A stretch of 17,388 nt of DNA, from contig UQTI01000062.1 of NCBI GenBank assembly GCA_900543975.1, positions 1-17,388 of the forward strand, written 5' to 3'. Source of the DNA: an uncultured Prevotella sp. Lineage in GTDB: Bacteria > Bacteroidota > Bacteroidia > Bacteroidales > Bacteroidaceae. The translations under genes and the position numbers were made by a program. Below, in pieces: positions 7,601 to 14,356 of this stretch; position 1 is the stretch's first letter; each line of letters begins with the position of its first letter. The notes below the pieces were generated by a model. That model ran no database searches. It had not been told where the DNA came from and saw only the letters and a program-made list of their open reading frames with translations.

Positions 7601-8316
7601 ACCACCGATTCGCCTTTCTGGTTCAGCTTATACCAACACGAAATGTCCTTATATTCCTGTCCGAAGTCGGCCACTTGCCGACGGTAATATCCAAGGTCAA
7701 TGTTAGCTTCTTCCTCACTCATCGACCGTATGATGATGTCTTTTATGAAGTTGGCATCCAGACGTGAGTTGAGAAAAACGTTCTGTATGCTTCGCGGGAT
7801 ATTCTGGTAACGGTTCGACTCCATCAGTTGGAAGCGGGCAAACTCTTTCCCCACAGCCTGTCTGTTGCCATAGAGAATGTCGCGATATTGCTCGTAGCGG
7901 TCTATTATTTTGCTCATCGAAGCCCCTCCTAACCGTTCGCGTATGACCTTGCTTTCTGCCGTCACCTCACCATTGTCGTCGACAAGCCATTCCTTACGGT
8001 AAGCGGCATCGACAAACCTGAAACAGGCGCGTCCCGACGAACGGAACGTCAGCACGCAGAACGGGCCGTGTTCATGCTCCACCTCATACACAATGTACGA
8101 GTTGGCATGAGGCAGATAAAACTCGTCATACGTTTTCATCTCCTTCGGAATGCCGAGTTGCAGCTTGTCGGCATTATAGAAGAACAGTATGGCTCGTAGC
8201 AGGGTGCTCTTGCCCACACCTTGTGTGCCTATGAAGTGAACGTTTCCGTCCAGCCGCACCTCTGCATATCTTATGTGTGCGCTGTTCACAAATATTATCT
8301 TGCGTAATGCTCTCAT
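4669..8316 (-). CDS. jetC: Wadjet JetC / MukB-MksB-like SMC ATPase
   Basis: The 1215-residue protein has SMC architecture: an N-terminal ATPase half, long coiled coils, and a C-terminal ATPase half. The Walker A is GTQGVGKS at 30-37, within a MukB-like N-terminus (RLDGNVHFIGTQGVGKSTLL). Roughly residues 230-560 and 620-870 are dense in Glu, Lys, Gln and Leu heptads, interrupted by a hinge-like section around 560-620. The signature segment is SHVGSEGTDTLVKA at 1114-1127 and Walker B is CMMDEIGK with Asp1155 and Glu1156. In Wadjet/Mks systems this subunit dimerises and extrudes DNA loops. The start at 8316 is chosen because its ATG overlaps the TGA of jetB in an ATGA, meaning translational coupling. 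An upstream frame extension to 8352 would begin inside jetB and is unlikely. No frameshift or lost motif is seen. Confidence 0.85.
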   Translation of the reverse strand: MRALRKIIFVNSAHIRYAEVRLDGNVHFIGTQGVGKSTLLRAILFFYNADKLQLGIPKEMKTYDEFYLPHANSYIVYEVEHEHGPFCVLTFRSSGRACFRFVDAAYRKEWLVDDNGEVTAESKVIRERLGGASMSKIIDRYEQYRDILYGNRQAVGKEFARFQLMESNRYQNIPRSIQNVFLNSRLDANFIKDIIIRSMSEEEANIDLGYYRRQVADFGQEYKDISCWYKLNQKGESVVRTQAENVVKAYRYLLFMKQQIAELCGELKYAVRVSKERLPLVVKKIDEIIEEENRQKRLINEIQQKYDSEKTSLNQQQGVVNEDLKRLKERRELYAAQKIEDLLKRYEQEQVLKIKLEESKVRLTELTARFNDVTGKFKALCQGVKNGLENYRLSQNNRIFSLGQEKQKAEERMFNEHTEQRKNIEAAFAEKLTVAYNAIDLLKNEMSELEKEMLKLKFCQPYKEETDALNKEANSLAFREKELNGLIATTEAKINQLQTEYDKQEAEITADSKNKIDAKQQEMDEVAAKIAEIDGLLNRTKGSLYEWLEENKRDWEQNIGKVVNEESVLYQTGLHPQKDDGTSLFGVKLDLIDLPLSVRKPTQLKEERDELELKLRSLQTDKKALAEQQEKLINELKRRVAPKMRELREQKSYHETELRVIPQKQKALKLKQEDYAAKAQQEKEERAKLLNTRLQEVALRRTAADTNLDKIQAEKQKQLTAEDKRYQKAKDETIRLHEQRVAEIKADIKQQEKKAEEQLLLLQQQENEELRGRGADTRMVDECKNLIKATEDELKFIDDHRRIVFDFQRDRESLFNREDEFKAKKKLINDKLQQLNEKYNQRKQKHNEALASLGKELAERKDEKRLLDENLQKAENFAHDEKLCPPMLAEAKERQTLRTPIQAVEELTGIIVSRQKSYDKLKGAVNLFKGNFTTKNTFNFRMELTLDDDYLDFANNLEDFLTYNKIEEFRRRTSERYVDILARVSKEMGDLTRHESDVDRVIHDINNDFRERNFAGVIKLIALQPVPSADKMVLLMKRIKEFNDENQYAMGELNLFSTANRDEVNEKAVGYLLDFMKSLVDNPQRQLLTLSDLFLLQFRIVENDNDTGWVDKLSHVGSEGTDTLVKAMINIMLINVFKGKVSRKFGDFRIHCMMDEIGKLHPQNVKGILDFANARNILLINSSPTTYNVSDYRYTYLLDKDSKSQTVVHPLISQE

Positions 8317-8858
8317 GCTTGTTCTGTTTCGGGTTCTATAATGGTGAGACAATCAATAAGCTCTTCTATATAATGGAAGGCAGCTGTAACCTTGAATGTG
8401 CCGTCAAGCTCATCCTGTAGCTCCACAAACCCCTGACGTTGCAGGTCGCCGATGAGTTTGTCTATCTTCTCGTCGTTTGTCTTGAGGTCGGTATATAGGC
8501 GTCGTGCCTTCTCTTTCAGCTCGATGTCGCTTGAAAACTTCTCCAGGATATTCGATTTTCTGAACGTGAATCCCGAGCCGAACGCCGTGTTGAACGTCTT
8601 CAGAAAGTCTGTCTTGTCAATCCATTCAGCCATTCGTTGCACCTTGTCCGCCAGCTCCACCTTGTTTTCCTGTCGTGAGAAATAATAATATCCGTTGCCG
8701 CCTTCAAGCGAAAAGCCTATTCCGCTGAAATAGTCTTGATATTGTTGAAAATCGTCCTCTATCGCATCATAAAGGTTCGACTGTTGTTGTGAGACCGAGT
8801 TTTGCGATATAAATCCGCCTCTGCTCAGTATGTCGAATATTTCTTTGGTGTAACGCAT
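8313..8858 (-). CDS. jetB: Wadjet JetB / MukE-MksE-like subunit
   Basis: The 181-residue acidic protein fits the size and make-up of MukE/MksE/JetB proteins, which consist of two winged-helix domains and bind the kleisin to regulate the SMC ATPase. Visible elements are an N-terminal helix RYTKEIFDILSRGG, a wing-like FSLEGGNGYYYFSR at about 49-62, and a second helix-wing unit ending in LQRQGFVELQDELDGTFKV. I place the start at the ATG at 8858, 5 bp past the jetA stop. A TTG at 8867 that overlaps the jetA TGA would add three residues and is also possible. Its stop overlaps the jetC start by 4 bp. The assignment comes chiefly from position between a kleisin-like and an SMC gene. Confidence 0.78.
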   Translation of the reverse strand: MRYTKEIFDILSRGGFISQNSVSQQQSNLYDAIEDDFQQYQDYFSGIGFSLEGGNGYYYFSRQENKVELADKVQRMAEWIDKTDFLKTFNTAFGSGFTFRKSNILEKFSSDIELKEKARRLYTDLKTNDEKIDKLIGDLQRQGFVELQDELDGTFKVTAAFHYIEELIDCLTIIEPETEQA

Positions 8859-8863
8859 AAGTG

Positions 8864-10078
8864 TCAAGCTGTTTTAGGGTAAATAAAAGGAAATTCTATG
8901 TTGCCATGCCGGCCATACTCTTCGCTGATGACCAGCTCGTCGTGATATTGAGCCGCTATCTGGCAGAACAGCACCAGCTTCTCTTCGTCTGCCATCTGTT
9001 TGCGGTAGCCAGAATAGTTCATGACAAAATGGAAAAGGTTGTCTCCCGAAGCCATGAATGCCGTCTTCACCTCACGCACGTCCACCGTCTGTAGCACCTT
9101 CTGCTGCTCGGTGAGCTCCTCTTTGGTCAGCGGTTCTGCCAGGTTTCCTTTACGCAAGCGGTCGTTGCTCTTTCCTTTGGCCACATCTTGCAGAATCTTT
9201 AGTCCGGTGTCTGTTGTGCGGAGCATCGACAGCGACACCTTCAGCGTGTATCTTGGGCGAGGCTCCATCCATACGGGGTTTCTTGCGTCCATCTTTGCCT
9301 TGATGTCAGTATTCGTTTCGAGCAGCATCTGGTCGCGCAGATATTTTAGCTTCTGCACCTTTTCAAACAGCCGGTTCTGATATTCTATGAGGTTGAGATA
9401 GTTGATGATCTGCCGGTCGAGCTCAAGCAGGTTGTGATACACCTCCTTAAGTTGCAGCTTCACGTCTGTCACGGTATCCTTCAGTTCCACGTCCATGGCC
9501 ACCAAGAAAAAGGTTGATTGCTTCTTGTCAATCACCATCTCACACTCGTTTATGAGTGCTGCAATGTCCTTGCGTTTCTCGTCAAGATGTACCAGCTTCT
9601 TCTTTTTCACAACGAAGGTCGGCTCGTTCTTGTATGTGTTGTCGATATTTCGCTTCAGGTCAATAACGTTTCTAAGCGTTGTTAGAGCGATGTTGCGCAG
9701 AATGCGTTTCACATCCTTCAGATAGCCCCATTTTCGTGTTGCGTTTTTCTCGCTTTGGTAATAATCGATAGCTGCATTCAGGCTGCCAATGCTCTCCTTC
9801 ACGCTCGCCACGTTTATCTCCTCATTCACCTCAAGCACCTCTTCGAAGAACTTCAGGTAAACGTCTTCCAGCTCCACGAAGTCGCCGTTTTCATGTATTA
9901 TGCCGAACCTGCGCAAGAACTCCAGACTCTCGTCTTTTTTTGTTGCCAACTCTTTCGCCAGATTATAGCGGAACGACAGTCGCTTACGGTCTTGAAAAAG
10001 CGCATAAAGCAACTTGCGCTCTCTGTCAAGAGCGCGAATCAACTCTTCGAGTGAATGAAAATGAGATGCCGCATCCAT
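8864..10078 (-). CDS. jetA: Wadjet JetA / MukF-MksF-like kleisin subunit
   Basis: This is the first gene of the four-gene operon, 404 residues. Residues 8-85 look like an N-terminal winged helix (LSFRYNLAKELATKKDESLE, then FLRRFGIIHENGDFVELE). The middle, about 95-275, is helical with charged heptads, as in the MukF/MksF dimerisation and neck-binding region. The C-terminal 100 residues (AFMASGDNLFHFVMNY, DEEKLVLFCQIAAQYHDEL) would be the second winged helix that binds the SMC head. In Wadjet, JetA is the kleisin bridging two JetC heads. The ATG at 10078 begins MDAASHF. Upstream lie palindromes that could be an operator, but no consensus promoter was found. Subtype I, II or III cannot be assigned by eye. 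Confidence 0.77.
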   Translation of the reverse strand: MDAASHFHSLEELIRALDRERKLLYALFQDRKRLSFRYNLAKELATKKDESLEFLRRFGIIHENGDFVELEDVYLKFFEEVLEVNEEINVASVKESIGSLNAAIDYYQSEKNATRKWGYLKDVKRILRNIALTTLRNVIDLKRNIDNTYKNEPTFVVKKKKLVHLDEKRKDIAALINECEMVIDKKQSTFFLVAMDVELKDTVTDVKLQLKEVYHNLLELDRQIINYLNLIEYQNRLFEKVQKLKYLRDQMLLETNTDIKAKMDARNPVWMEPRPRYTLKVSLSMLRTTDTGLKILQDVAKGKSNDRLRKGNLAEPLTKEELTEQQKVLQTVDVREVKTAFMASGDNLFHFVMNYSGYRKQMADEEKLVLFCQIAAQYHDELVISEEYGRHGNIEFPFIYPKTA

Positions 10079-10103
10079 GATGGTCAGTTTTTTTTATAAC
10101 GGC

Positions 10104-10154
10104 GTTCTTAAGAACTTATTGTGCGGTTATGCGCATAACTGTTCTTAAACTTAT
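10104..10154. promoter_or_regulatory. palindromic operator-like cluster upstream of jetA
   Basis: GTTCTTAAGAAC (10104-10115) is a perfect 12-bp palindrome and GTTATGCGCATAAC (10126-10139) a perfect 14-bp palindrome. GTTCTTAA recurs at 10141-10148 and is followed by an ACTTAT like that after the first copy, so two half-related elements 37 bp apart flank the central palindrome. The cluster lies 26-76 bp upstream of the jetA start, where a promoter should be. A repressor site is the simplest reading. Confidence 0.6.
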
Positions 10155-10222
10155 AGAGATGCTTGATCCATGGGTCTTTTGTATAGATGCGTGTTTGTTG
10201 CGTGTTTTTAAGGTGTTCTGTA

Positions 10223-10326
10223 ATTTTCGTCTATACTCGAAAATCTTGTTAAAGTTGTCGATATTTTCGTCTATACTCGAAAAAATCGCTATCTTTGTGG
10301 AAAATTTCGAGTATGAACGAAAAGAT
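10223..10326 (+). promoter_or_regulatory. three iterated TTTTCG/CGAAAA operators with promoter
   Basis: ATTTTCGTCTATACTCGAAA occurs at 10223-10242 and again, identically, at 10263-10282, exactly 40 bp apart; its ends TTTTCG and CGAAAA are complementary. A third, inverted version (TTTCGAGTATGAACGAAA) at 10305-10322 contains the ATG of the following short gene. TATCTTTG at 10290-10297 is a -7 box lying between the second and third sites. The layout suggests tight repression of the downstream frame, perhaps by its own original product. Confidence 0.65.
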
Positions 10327-10495
10327 CGAAACGGTTAAAAGATACAATCTTACCCTTTCGGGCAGTTACAAATATTACATGAACGACCTTTCGTTCAAGA
10401 ATAATCTTTATGCTGGCTTAGGCTATGGAACGGGTTACCTTTATAACCTCGGTTTTTGCATATCTCGCATCTTTAACAACCAATCTCGCATTTAA
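10313..10495 (+). pseudogene. 60-residue gene remnant or small protein under iterated operators
   Basis: The ATG at 10313 opens a 60-residue frame directly after a Bacteroidota -7 box. The first ten residues, MNEKIETVKR, look like the start of a cytoplasmic protein; the remainder (LTLSGSYKYY, NLYAGLGYGTGYLYN) alternates like outer-membrane beta strands and has no signal peptide. That mismatch suggests a deletion that joined the start of one gene to a fragment of another, leaving its control region intact. A less likely reading is a small Gly/Tyr-rich peptide belonging with the radical SAM gene 29 bp downstream. The last 11 residues come from the repeat at 10462-10522. Confidence 0.45.
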
Positions 10496-10522
10496 CAACT
10501 AATCTTGCAGCAAAAACAACCG
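10462..10522 (+). repeat. about 20-bp tandem repeat before the radical SAM gene
   Basis: Three imperfect units begin at 10462, 10483 and 10502, each starting ATCTYGCA and ending AACAACC or AACAACT (lengths 21, 19 and 21). The array ends two bases before the ATG at 10525, so it forms the ribosome-binding region of that gene. No Shine-Dalgarno sequence is present within it. Confidence 0.65.
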
Positions 10523-10524
10523 AT

Positions 10525-11367
10525 ATGATAACCCGATGCTATCTTGAGATAACCAATGTGTGCAACCTCAACTGTGTGTTTTGCCCAAAGACCATGCGGC
10601 CCAAGCACACGATGACCATGGAACAGTTTGACACCTTGACTACCCGTCTTATGGGCGAGGTGAAGTTTCTTTATTTTCATCTCATGGGCGAACCGTTCCT
10701 TCATCCGTTGCTGCCACAGTTTGTGCTGATGGCGCGTGAGAAAGGCTTCGTGCCTGTAATCACGACCAATGGCACGCTGATGACGCAACGTGCTGACATG
10801 CTCGAAGCGTTGCCTCACAAGCTGCAGATCTCGCTCCACTCGCATGAAGGCAACGGCAAAGCCAATCTCGGGCAATATATAGACGAGGTGATGACCTTTG
10901 CCAAGGAGGCTGCCCGCCGTGGCTGCGTTGTGGTGTTGCGCCTCTGGAACGAGGGTGGCCACAACCTTATGAACGAGACCATCTTGAGGCTTATGGCTGA
11001 GCATCAGCCGCGTCCGTGGGTGGAGCGCCATGACGGCTGGAAGCTTACGGACAACCTGTTTCTTGAGAACGACAACATGTTCGAGTGGCCCGACCTTCAG
11101 CATAACCCCCATGCCGTGGAAGAGATGTTCTGTTATGCTCTGCGCAACCAGATAGGCGTGCTTGTCGACGGCACCGTTGTGCCTTGCTGTCTTGACCACG
11201 ACGGCGACATGGGCTTAGGCAACCTCTACGGGCAGAGCCTTGACAGCATCATGGCTTCGCCGCGTGCCCAGGCCCTCTACCATGGCTTCACCCACCACAC
11301 AGCTGTGGAGCCGTTGTGCCGGCGTTGTGGCTATTCGGCCGTGTCGAAGCAGTTTAGAAAACAATAA
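10525..11367 (+). CDS. radical SAM/SPASM domain protein
   Basis: The 280-residue enzyme has the radical SAM cluster CNLNCVFC (Cys13, Cys17, Cys20), which binds the 4Fe-4S cluster that cleaves S-adenosylmethionine. A GEP motif lies at 55-57 and TTNGTL at 80-85, both typical of the partial TIM barrel. The C-terminal part has a SPASM-like cysteine set: Cys203, Cys221 and Cys222 (DGTVVPCCLDHDGDMGLGN) and Cys265 and Cys268 (LCRRCGY). SPASM enzymes often modify peptides or proteins, but this group also holds many of unknown substrate. At 280 residues it is compact for the class. The start ATG at 10525 sets the CxxxCxxC close to the N-terminus as usual. No maturase partner or clear precursor gene is adjacent. 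The 60-residue frame upstream is the only candidate peptide and a weak one. Confidence 0.88.
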   Translation: MITRCYLEITNVCNLNCVFCPKTMRPKHTMTMEQFDTLTTRLMGEVKFLYFHLMGEPFLHPLLPQFVLMAREKGFVPVITTNGTLMTQRADMLEALPHKLQISLHSHEGNGKANLGQYIDEVMTFAKEAARRGCVVVLRLWNEGGHNLMNETILRLMAEHQPRPWVERHDGWKLTDNLFLENDNMFEWPDLQHNPHAVEEMFCYALRNQIGVLVDGTVVPCCLDHDGDMGLGNLYGQSLDSIMASPRAQALYHGFTHHTAVEPLCRRCGYSAVSKQFRKQ

Positions 11368-11442
11368 CCCAAACAATCCATTCTTCTAAAAATCCAAAAT
11401 CCAAGCAAGCCCTAACGACCGATTTGGGATAAAAACCAAGAA

Positions 11443-11516
11443 GGGCTGTGCTCAGCTTCGCCGTTTGTTTGCGTAAGCTGAGCACAGCCCATGTCTTTAT
11501 TCTCTTTTTATTCTTA
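11443..11516. terminator. strong bidirectional terminator
   Basis: A perfect 16-bp stem, 11443-11458 with 11475-11490 (GGGCTGTGCTCAGCTT and its complement), encloses a 16-base loop that can pair further through CGC/GCG. T-rich runs follow on both strands (11494-11516 to the right; TTTTTAT on the minus strand to the left). It separates the convergent radical SAM and fucosidase genes. CCGATTTGGGATAAAAA lies just before it at 11419-11435. Confidence 0.88.
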
Positions 11517-11520
11517 TTCT

Positions 11521-12831
11521 TTATTTCGCCATCTCCAGCTCCACCACCTTGTCCACGTCTGTGGGTGCCTGGTCGAGCGATAGGATAACGCCGCCGTCAC
11601 ATTTCTGCATGCGCACGGGCTTGCGCGACACATAGTCGACGGCTTTCTTTATGCGCACGTTGCCTGTGGGCAGATAGAGCGCCTTGTCCTTAAGGTCGAG
11701 GATGTGAACAAACAGGCGATTCTGCTTCTGGGTGGTCACACCCCAGGGATGAGGAGCCACGATGCCGCCGCGTGTGCCGTAGATGGTCTCGCCGTAGATG
11801 TTCATCCACTCGCCAACCTTCTTCAGACGCTCCACAGCCACCTCGGGCAAGCAGCCGTCGGGTTGCGGGCCAATGTTCATGAGCAGGTTGGCGTTGCGTC
11901 CGGCTGCCTTTACAAGATAGTGGATAAGGGTTTCGGGCGACTTGTAGTTTTGGTCCGTGATCTTGTATCCCCACATGCCGTTCATGGTCTCGCAGGTCTC
12001 AAGCGGCAGGGGCGAAATTTGCTGTCCCGACAACCCTGCCGAGTTTTCGCCTGGCAGGTCGCGCTCAAACATCTGAAAATCTTCGCCCTCAAACGGGGCG
12101 CTGTGGTGGTTGTTGCCAATGAGACATGCCGGCTGCAGACGGTGTATGAGCGCATACTGCTCAGGCAAACGCCAGTCGAACGACGGGTTGATGTCCTGAT
12201 CCCACAAACCGTCAAACCAGATGGCACCCACACGGCCATAGTTGGTGAGCAGCTCTGTGAGCTGGTTGTTCATGAACTGATAGTAAGAGTCCCAGTTTTG
12301 CGCCTCCTTCGGACGTCCTGTGCCCAAGCCTGTGCGGCCGAGGGGCGCATCCTCGCGCTGCCAGTCGATGTGCGAGTAATAGAAATGAATGTCTATGCCC
12401 TGTTTGTGACACTCGTCAGCCAGCTCCTTCACGATGTCACGCTTGAAAGGTGTGGCGTCAACGATGTTATAGTTGGACCACTTTGAGTGGAACATCGAGA
12501 AGCCCTCATGGTGGCGTGTGGTGAAGCAGATATATTTTGCTCCCGATGCCTTTATTGCCGACACCCATTCATGGGCGTTGAAGCGTGAGGGGTAGAATCC
12601 GCCAGCGAGCTTGGCATACTCTTTATAGTTGAGGTCTTTGTTGGTCATGGTCCACTCGCCTGTTGCGAGCATGGAGTAGAGGCCCCAATGGAGGAAGATG
12701 CCGAACTTGGAGTCTTGGAAATGGCTACGCGCCTCAAGGTTCTCCTTTGTGGGCTGATAGTGTTGTGCCGGTTGCGCCGTGGCTCCCGACAGCGTAAGTG
12801 CGAAAAGCACAGATGTCAAAAGTTTTCTCAT
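11521..12831 (-). CDS. secreted GH29 alpha-L-fucosidase
   Basis: The 436-residue protein starts MRKLLTSVLFALTLSGATAQ, a Sec signal peptide, placing the enzyme in the periplasm or at the outer membrane. The ATG at 12831 is chosen for that reason over an in-frame ATG 33 bp upstream. The fold is GH29: FGIFLHWGLYS (about 43-53, with His48), TTRHHEGFSMFHS (104-116, His107 and His108), and VGAIWFDGLWD, whose Asp207 fits the catalytic nucleophile. LLMNIGPQPDG, further on, is also typical of the family. It removes terminal alpha-L-fucose from glycans. The C-terminal 100 residues would form the beta-sandwich. The acid/base residue cannot be fixed by eye because it varies in GH29. Its 3' end abuts the terminator at 11443. 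TAATTTTG on the minus strand at 12882-12889 may be its -7 box. Confidence 0.92.
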   Translation of the reverse strand: MRKLLTSVLFALTLSGATAQPAQHYQPTKENLEARSHFQDSKFGIFLHWGLYSMLATGEWTMTNKDLNYKEYAKLAGGFYPSRFNAHEWVSAIKASGAKYICFTTRHHEGFSMFHSKWSNYNIVDATPFKRDIVKELADECHKQGIDIHFYYSHIDWQREDAPLGRTGLGTGRPKEAQNWDSYYQFMNNQLTELLTNYGRVGAIWFDGLWDQDINPSFDWRLPEQYALIHRLQPACLIGNNHHSAPFEGEDFQMFERDLPGENSAGLSGQQISPLPLETCETMNGMWGYKITDQNYKSPETLIHYLVKAAGRNANLLMNIGPQPDGCLPEVAVERLKKVGEWMNIYGETIYGTRGGIVAPHPWGVTTQKQNRLFVHILDLKDKALYLPTGNVRIKKAVDYVSRKPVRMQKCDGGVILSLDQAPTDVDKVVELEMAK

Positions 12832-12881
12832 ATATTTTTTAGTTGTTTTGGTTTTAACACACAAAAAATTTGGTTTCTATG

Positions 12882-12889
12882 CAAAATTA
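12882..12889 (-). promoter_or_regulatory. candidate -7 box of the fucosidase gene
   Basis: The minus strand reads TAATTTTG, matching TAnnTTTG, about 50 bp upstream of the ATG. No TTG lies at the proper distance, so this is a weak prediction. A separate promoter is plausible because 180 bp separate this gene from the porin gene upstream. Confidence 0.35.
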
Positions 12890-13011
12890 AGCATAAAACG
12901 GCTAAAAACCTACGGTTCTTCTATAAAAAACTTTTTGCATAATTGTTGCGCCTTGTTTTTATGAGCCTTTGCTTTTTATGGATGTTTGCCCTGTCCCCTA
13001 AAAAACTGTTT

Positions 13012-14103
13012 TTAGAAGCTCAAGCACAGCCGGGCGCTGAGCACGGTAAACTGTCCGTTCGCGTTGTTGACATATTGAAACGAAGGCTGCACGGCAACGG
13101 TTTCGCTCAGTTGTCGGCGCCATGTCAGCTCCACAGACCACTCGTTGCCTTCCTGAAAACGTGCATATTGTCCGGACAGTCCACACTCGTTGAGGCTGTC
13201 TCTGTAGGCGCATCCCATCTCCGCATAACGGTAACACTCGTTCTTGCGCGATGTGTTCTCCGAATATTGTGCCATGCAGACCACGCTTCTGTCGCCTGCT
13301 GTCCAGACGGGTTGCTCTCCATAAAGCCACCAGGCAAAGGTCGTCTTGCTCGTTGTCTTCTCGGTCGGAGCTAGCTCTTCATCGTCGTTTTCTGAAGCTG
13401 AAGCCCCGTCTGTTGTCACAAAAACCTCCTGCTCGCACGTCAAATGTTGGCGTGTGTGCACGGTAAGTCCTGCAAAATAGCGGGCATCATGAGCCGAATA
13501 TTCCAGTTGTGAGATGTTGAACACGCCATCCCTCTTTGGGCGCACAAGAAACGGGTTGTCGTTGCCCTTCCATCCGTTATAGCCCGTGCCGTTGTAAATA
13601 CTGTTTCTGAAGGTCCAAGGGCCTCGTGTCACGTCAAAATAGAGGGTCAGGCCCGAGAACGGATAGTTGGCTATGGGGTAGCTGGCGGCAATGGTGGGGA
13701 AGATGCCGCACGAACTGTTGGTGAAGAGCGATGTCACGTCGGATGTGAAGAAGTCTTCGTTCACGTTTCTCACGCCCACAAACAGGTGTGCGTTCCGCCA
13801 TGTGTGCATGTAGCCGAGCACGGCAATGGCAGCAAACATGTTGTCGGCCTCAATGTTTGAGAAGCCTTGCCAGTCGGCAAGAATAGTCTCTTCTTTTGTC
13901 TTTGCCACATGTAGCGTGGCAGCCTCAAACGCTCCCTTGCCGTTTGCCAGCGGCAACCTCATGTTGAGCCTTAAGAGGTTGACCCAGTTGGTGCGTTTGT
14001 TCATGTCCCATTGCCACTCAGAGGTCAGCTCTCCACTAAACTCCTGGGCAAAGGAAAGGCATGGAGCGATGCTGAAAATGACGAGCACTATTTTTCTTTT
14101 CAT
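13012..14103 (-). CDS. OprB-like carbohydrate porin, outer membrane
   Basis: The 363-residue protein begins MKRKIVLVIFSIAPCLSFAQ, a signal peptide, and ends in phenylalanine after an aromatic-alternating strand (LSARLCLSF), the usual C-terminus of an outer-membrane barrel. ADWQGFSNIEADN at 76-88 and VNEDFFTSDVTSLFTNSSCG resemble OprB-family (PF04966) signatures, as do repeated short amphipathic strands and NISQLEYS. OprB proteins let sugars diffuse across the outer membrane. The start at 14103 is chosen over an in-frame ATG eight codons upstream, since it puts the basic residues at the signal start. It lies upstream of the fucosidase gene in the same direction with a 180-bp gap, so a functional link to sugar uptake is possible but not shown. 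An acidic insert (about 225-245) probably is an extracellular loop. Confidence 0.72.
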   Translation of the reverse strand: MKRKIVLVIFSIAPCLSFAQEFSGELTSEWQWDMNKRTNWVNLLRLNMRLPLANGKGAFEAATLHVAKTKEETILADWQGFSNIEADNMFAAIAVLGYMHTWRNAHLFVGVRNVNEDFFTSDVTSLFTNSSCGIFPTIAASYPIANYPFSGLTLYFDVTRGPWTFRNSIYNGTGYNGWKGNDNPFLVRPKRDGVFNISQLEYSAHDARYFAGLTVHTRQHLTCEQEVFVTTDGASASENDDEELAPTEKTTSKTTFAWWLYGEQPVWTAGDRSVVCMAQYSENTSRKNECYRYAEMGCAYRDSLNECGLSGQYARFQEGNEWSVELTWRRQLSETVAVQPSFQYVNNANGQFTVLSARLCLSF

Positions 14104-14186
14104 AATGTCATTCTGCGCTTTTCCCAATTGTCGTTTTTGCGCTTTTCTTATTGTTATCTAAAACTTGTCTTCTCTTTTCCGTGGTG

Positions 14187-14194
14187 CAAAGTTA
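14187..14194 (-). promoter_or_regulatory. candidate -7 box of the porin gene
   Basis: The minus strand reads TAACTTTG, a match to TAnnTTTG, about 84 bp upstream of the ATG at 14103. The expected upstream TTG is not clear. It faces away from the receptor promoter at 14321-14351, leaving about 125 bp between the divergent promoters in which I see no strong palindrome. Confidence 0.45.
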
Positions 14195-14320
14195 CACAAA
14201 ATATCGCGAAAACACCTACTTAACCGTTAGAACGCTATTGGAAAACTGTTGGAACGTAACGGGTAGGGAAGAGTAAAAGGCCAAACAAAGCTGTTTTAAA
14301 CTTAAAAAATGTTTGCAGGT

Positions 14321-14351
14321 TTTGAGGAAAGAACAAAATTTATTATTTTTG
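14321..14351 (+). promoter_or_regulatory. promoter of the TonB-dependent receptor gene
   Basis: TTTG at 14321-14324 and TATTTTTG at 14344-14351 are 19 bp apart, a full match to the Bacteroidota consensus. Transcription would start near 14357, leaving an untranslated leader of about 200 nt before the ATG at 14557. Confidence 0.7.
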
Positions 14352-14356
14352 TATCA

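Noticed and set aside
4669..8316. SbcC/Rad50-type repair ATPase
   Set aside because: The downstream neighbours are not SbcD/Mre11, there is no clear CxxC zinc-hook, and the kleisin-like and MukE-like partners point to a Muk/Mks/Jet condensin.
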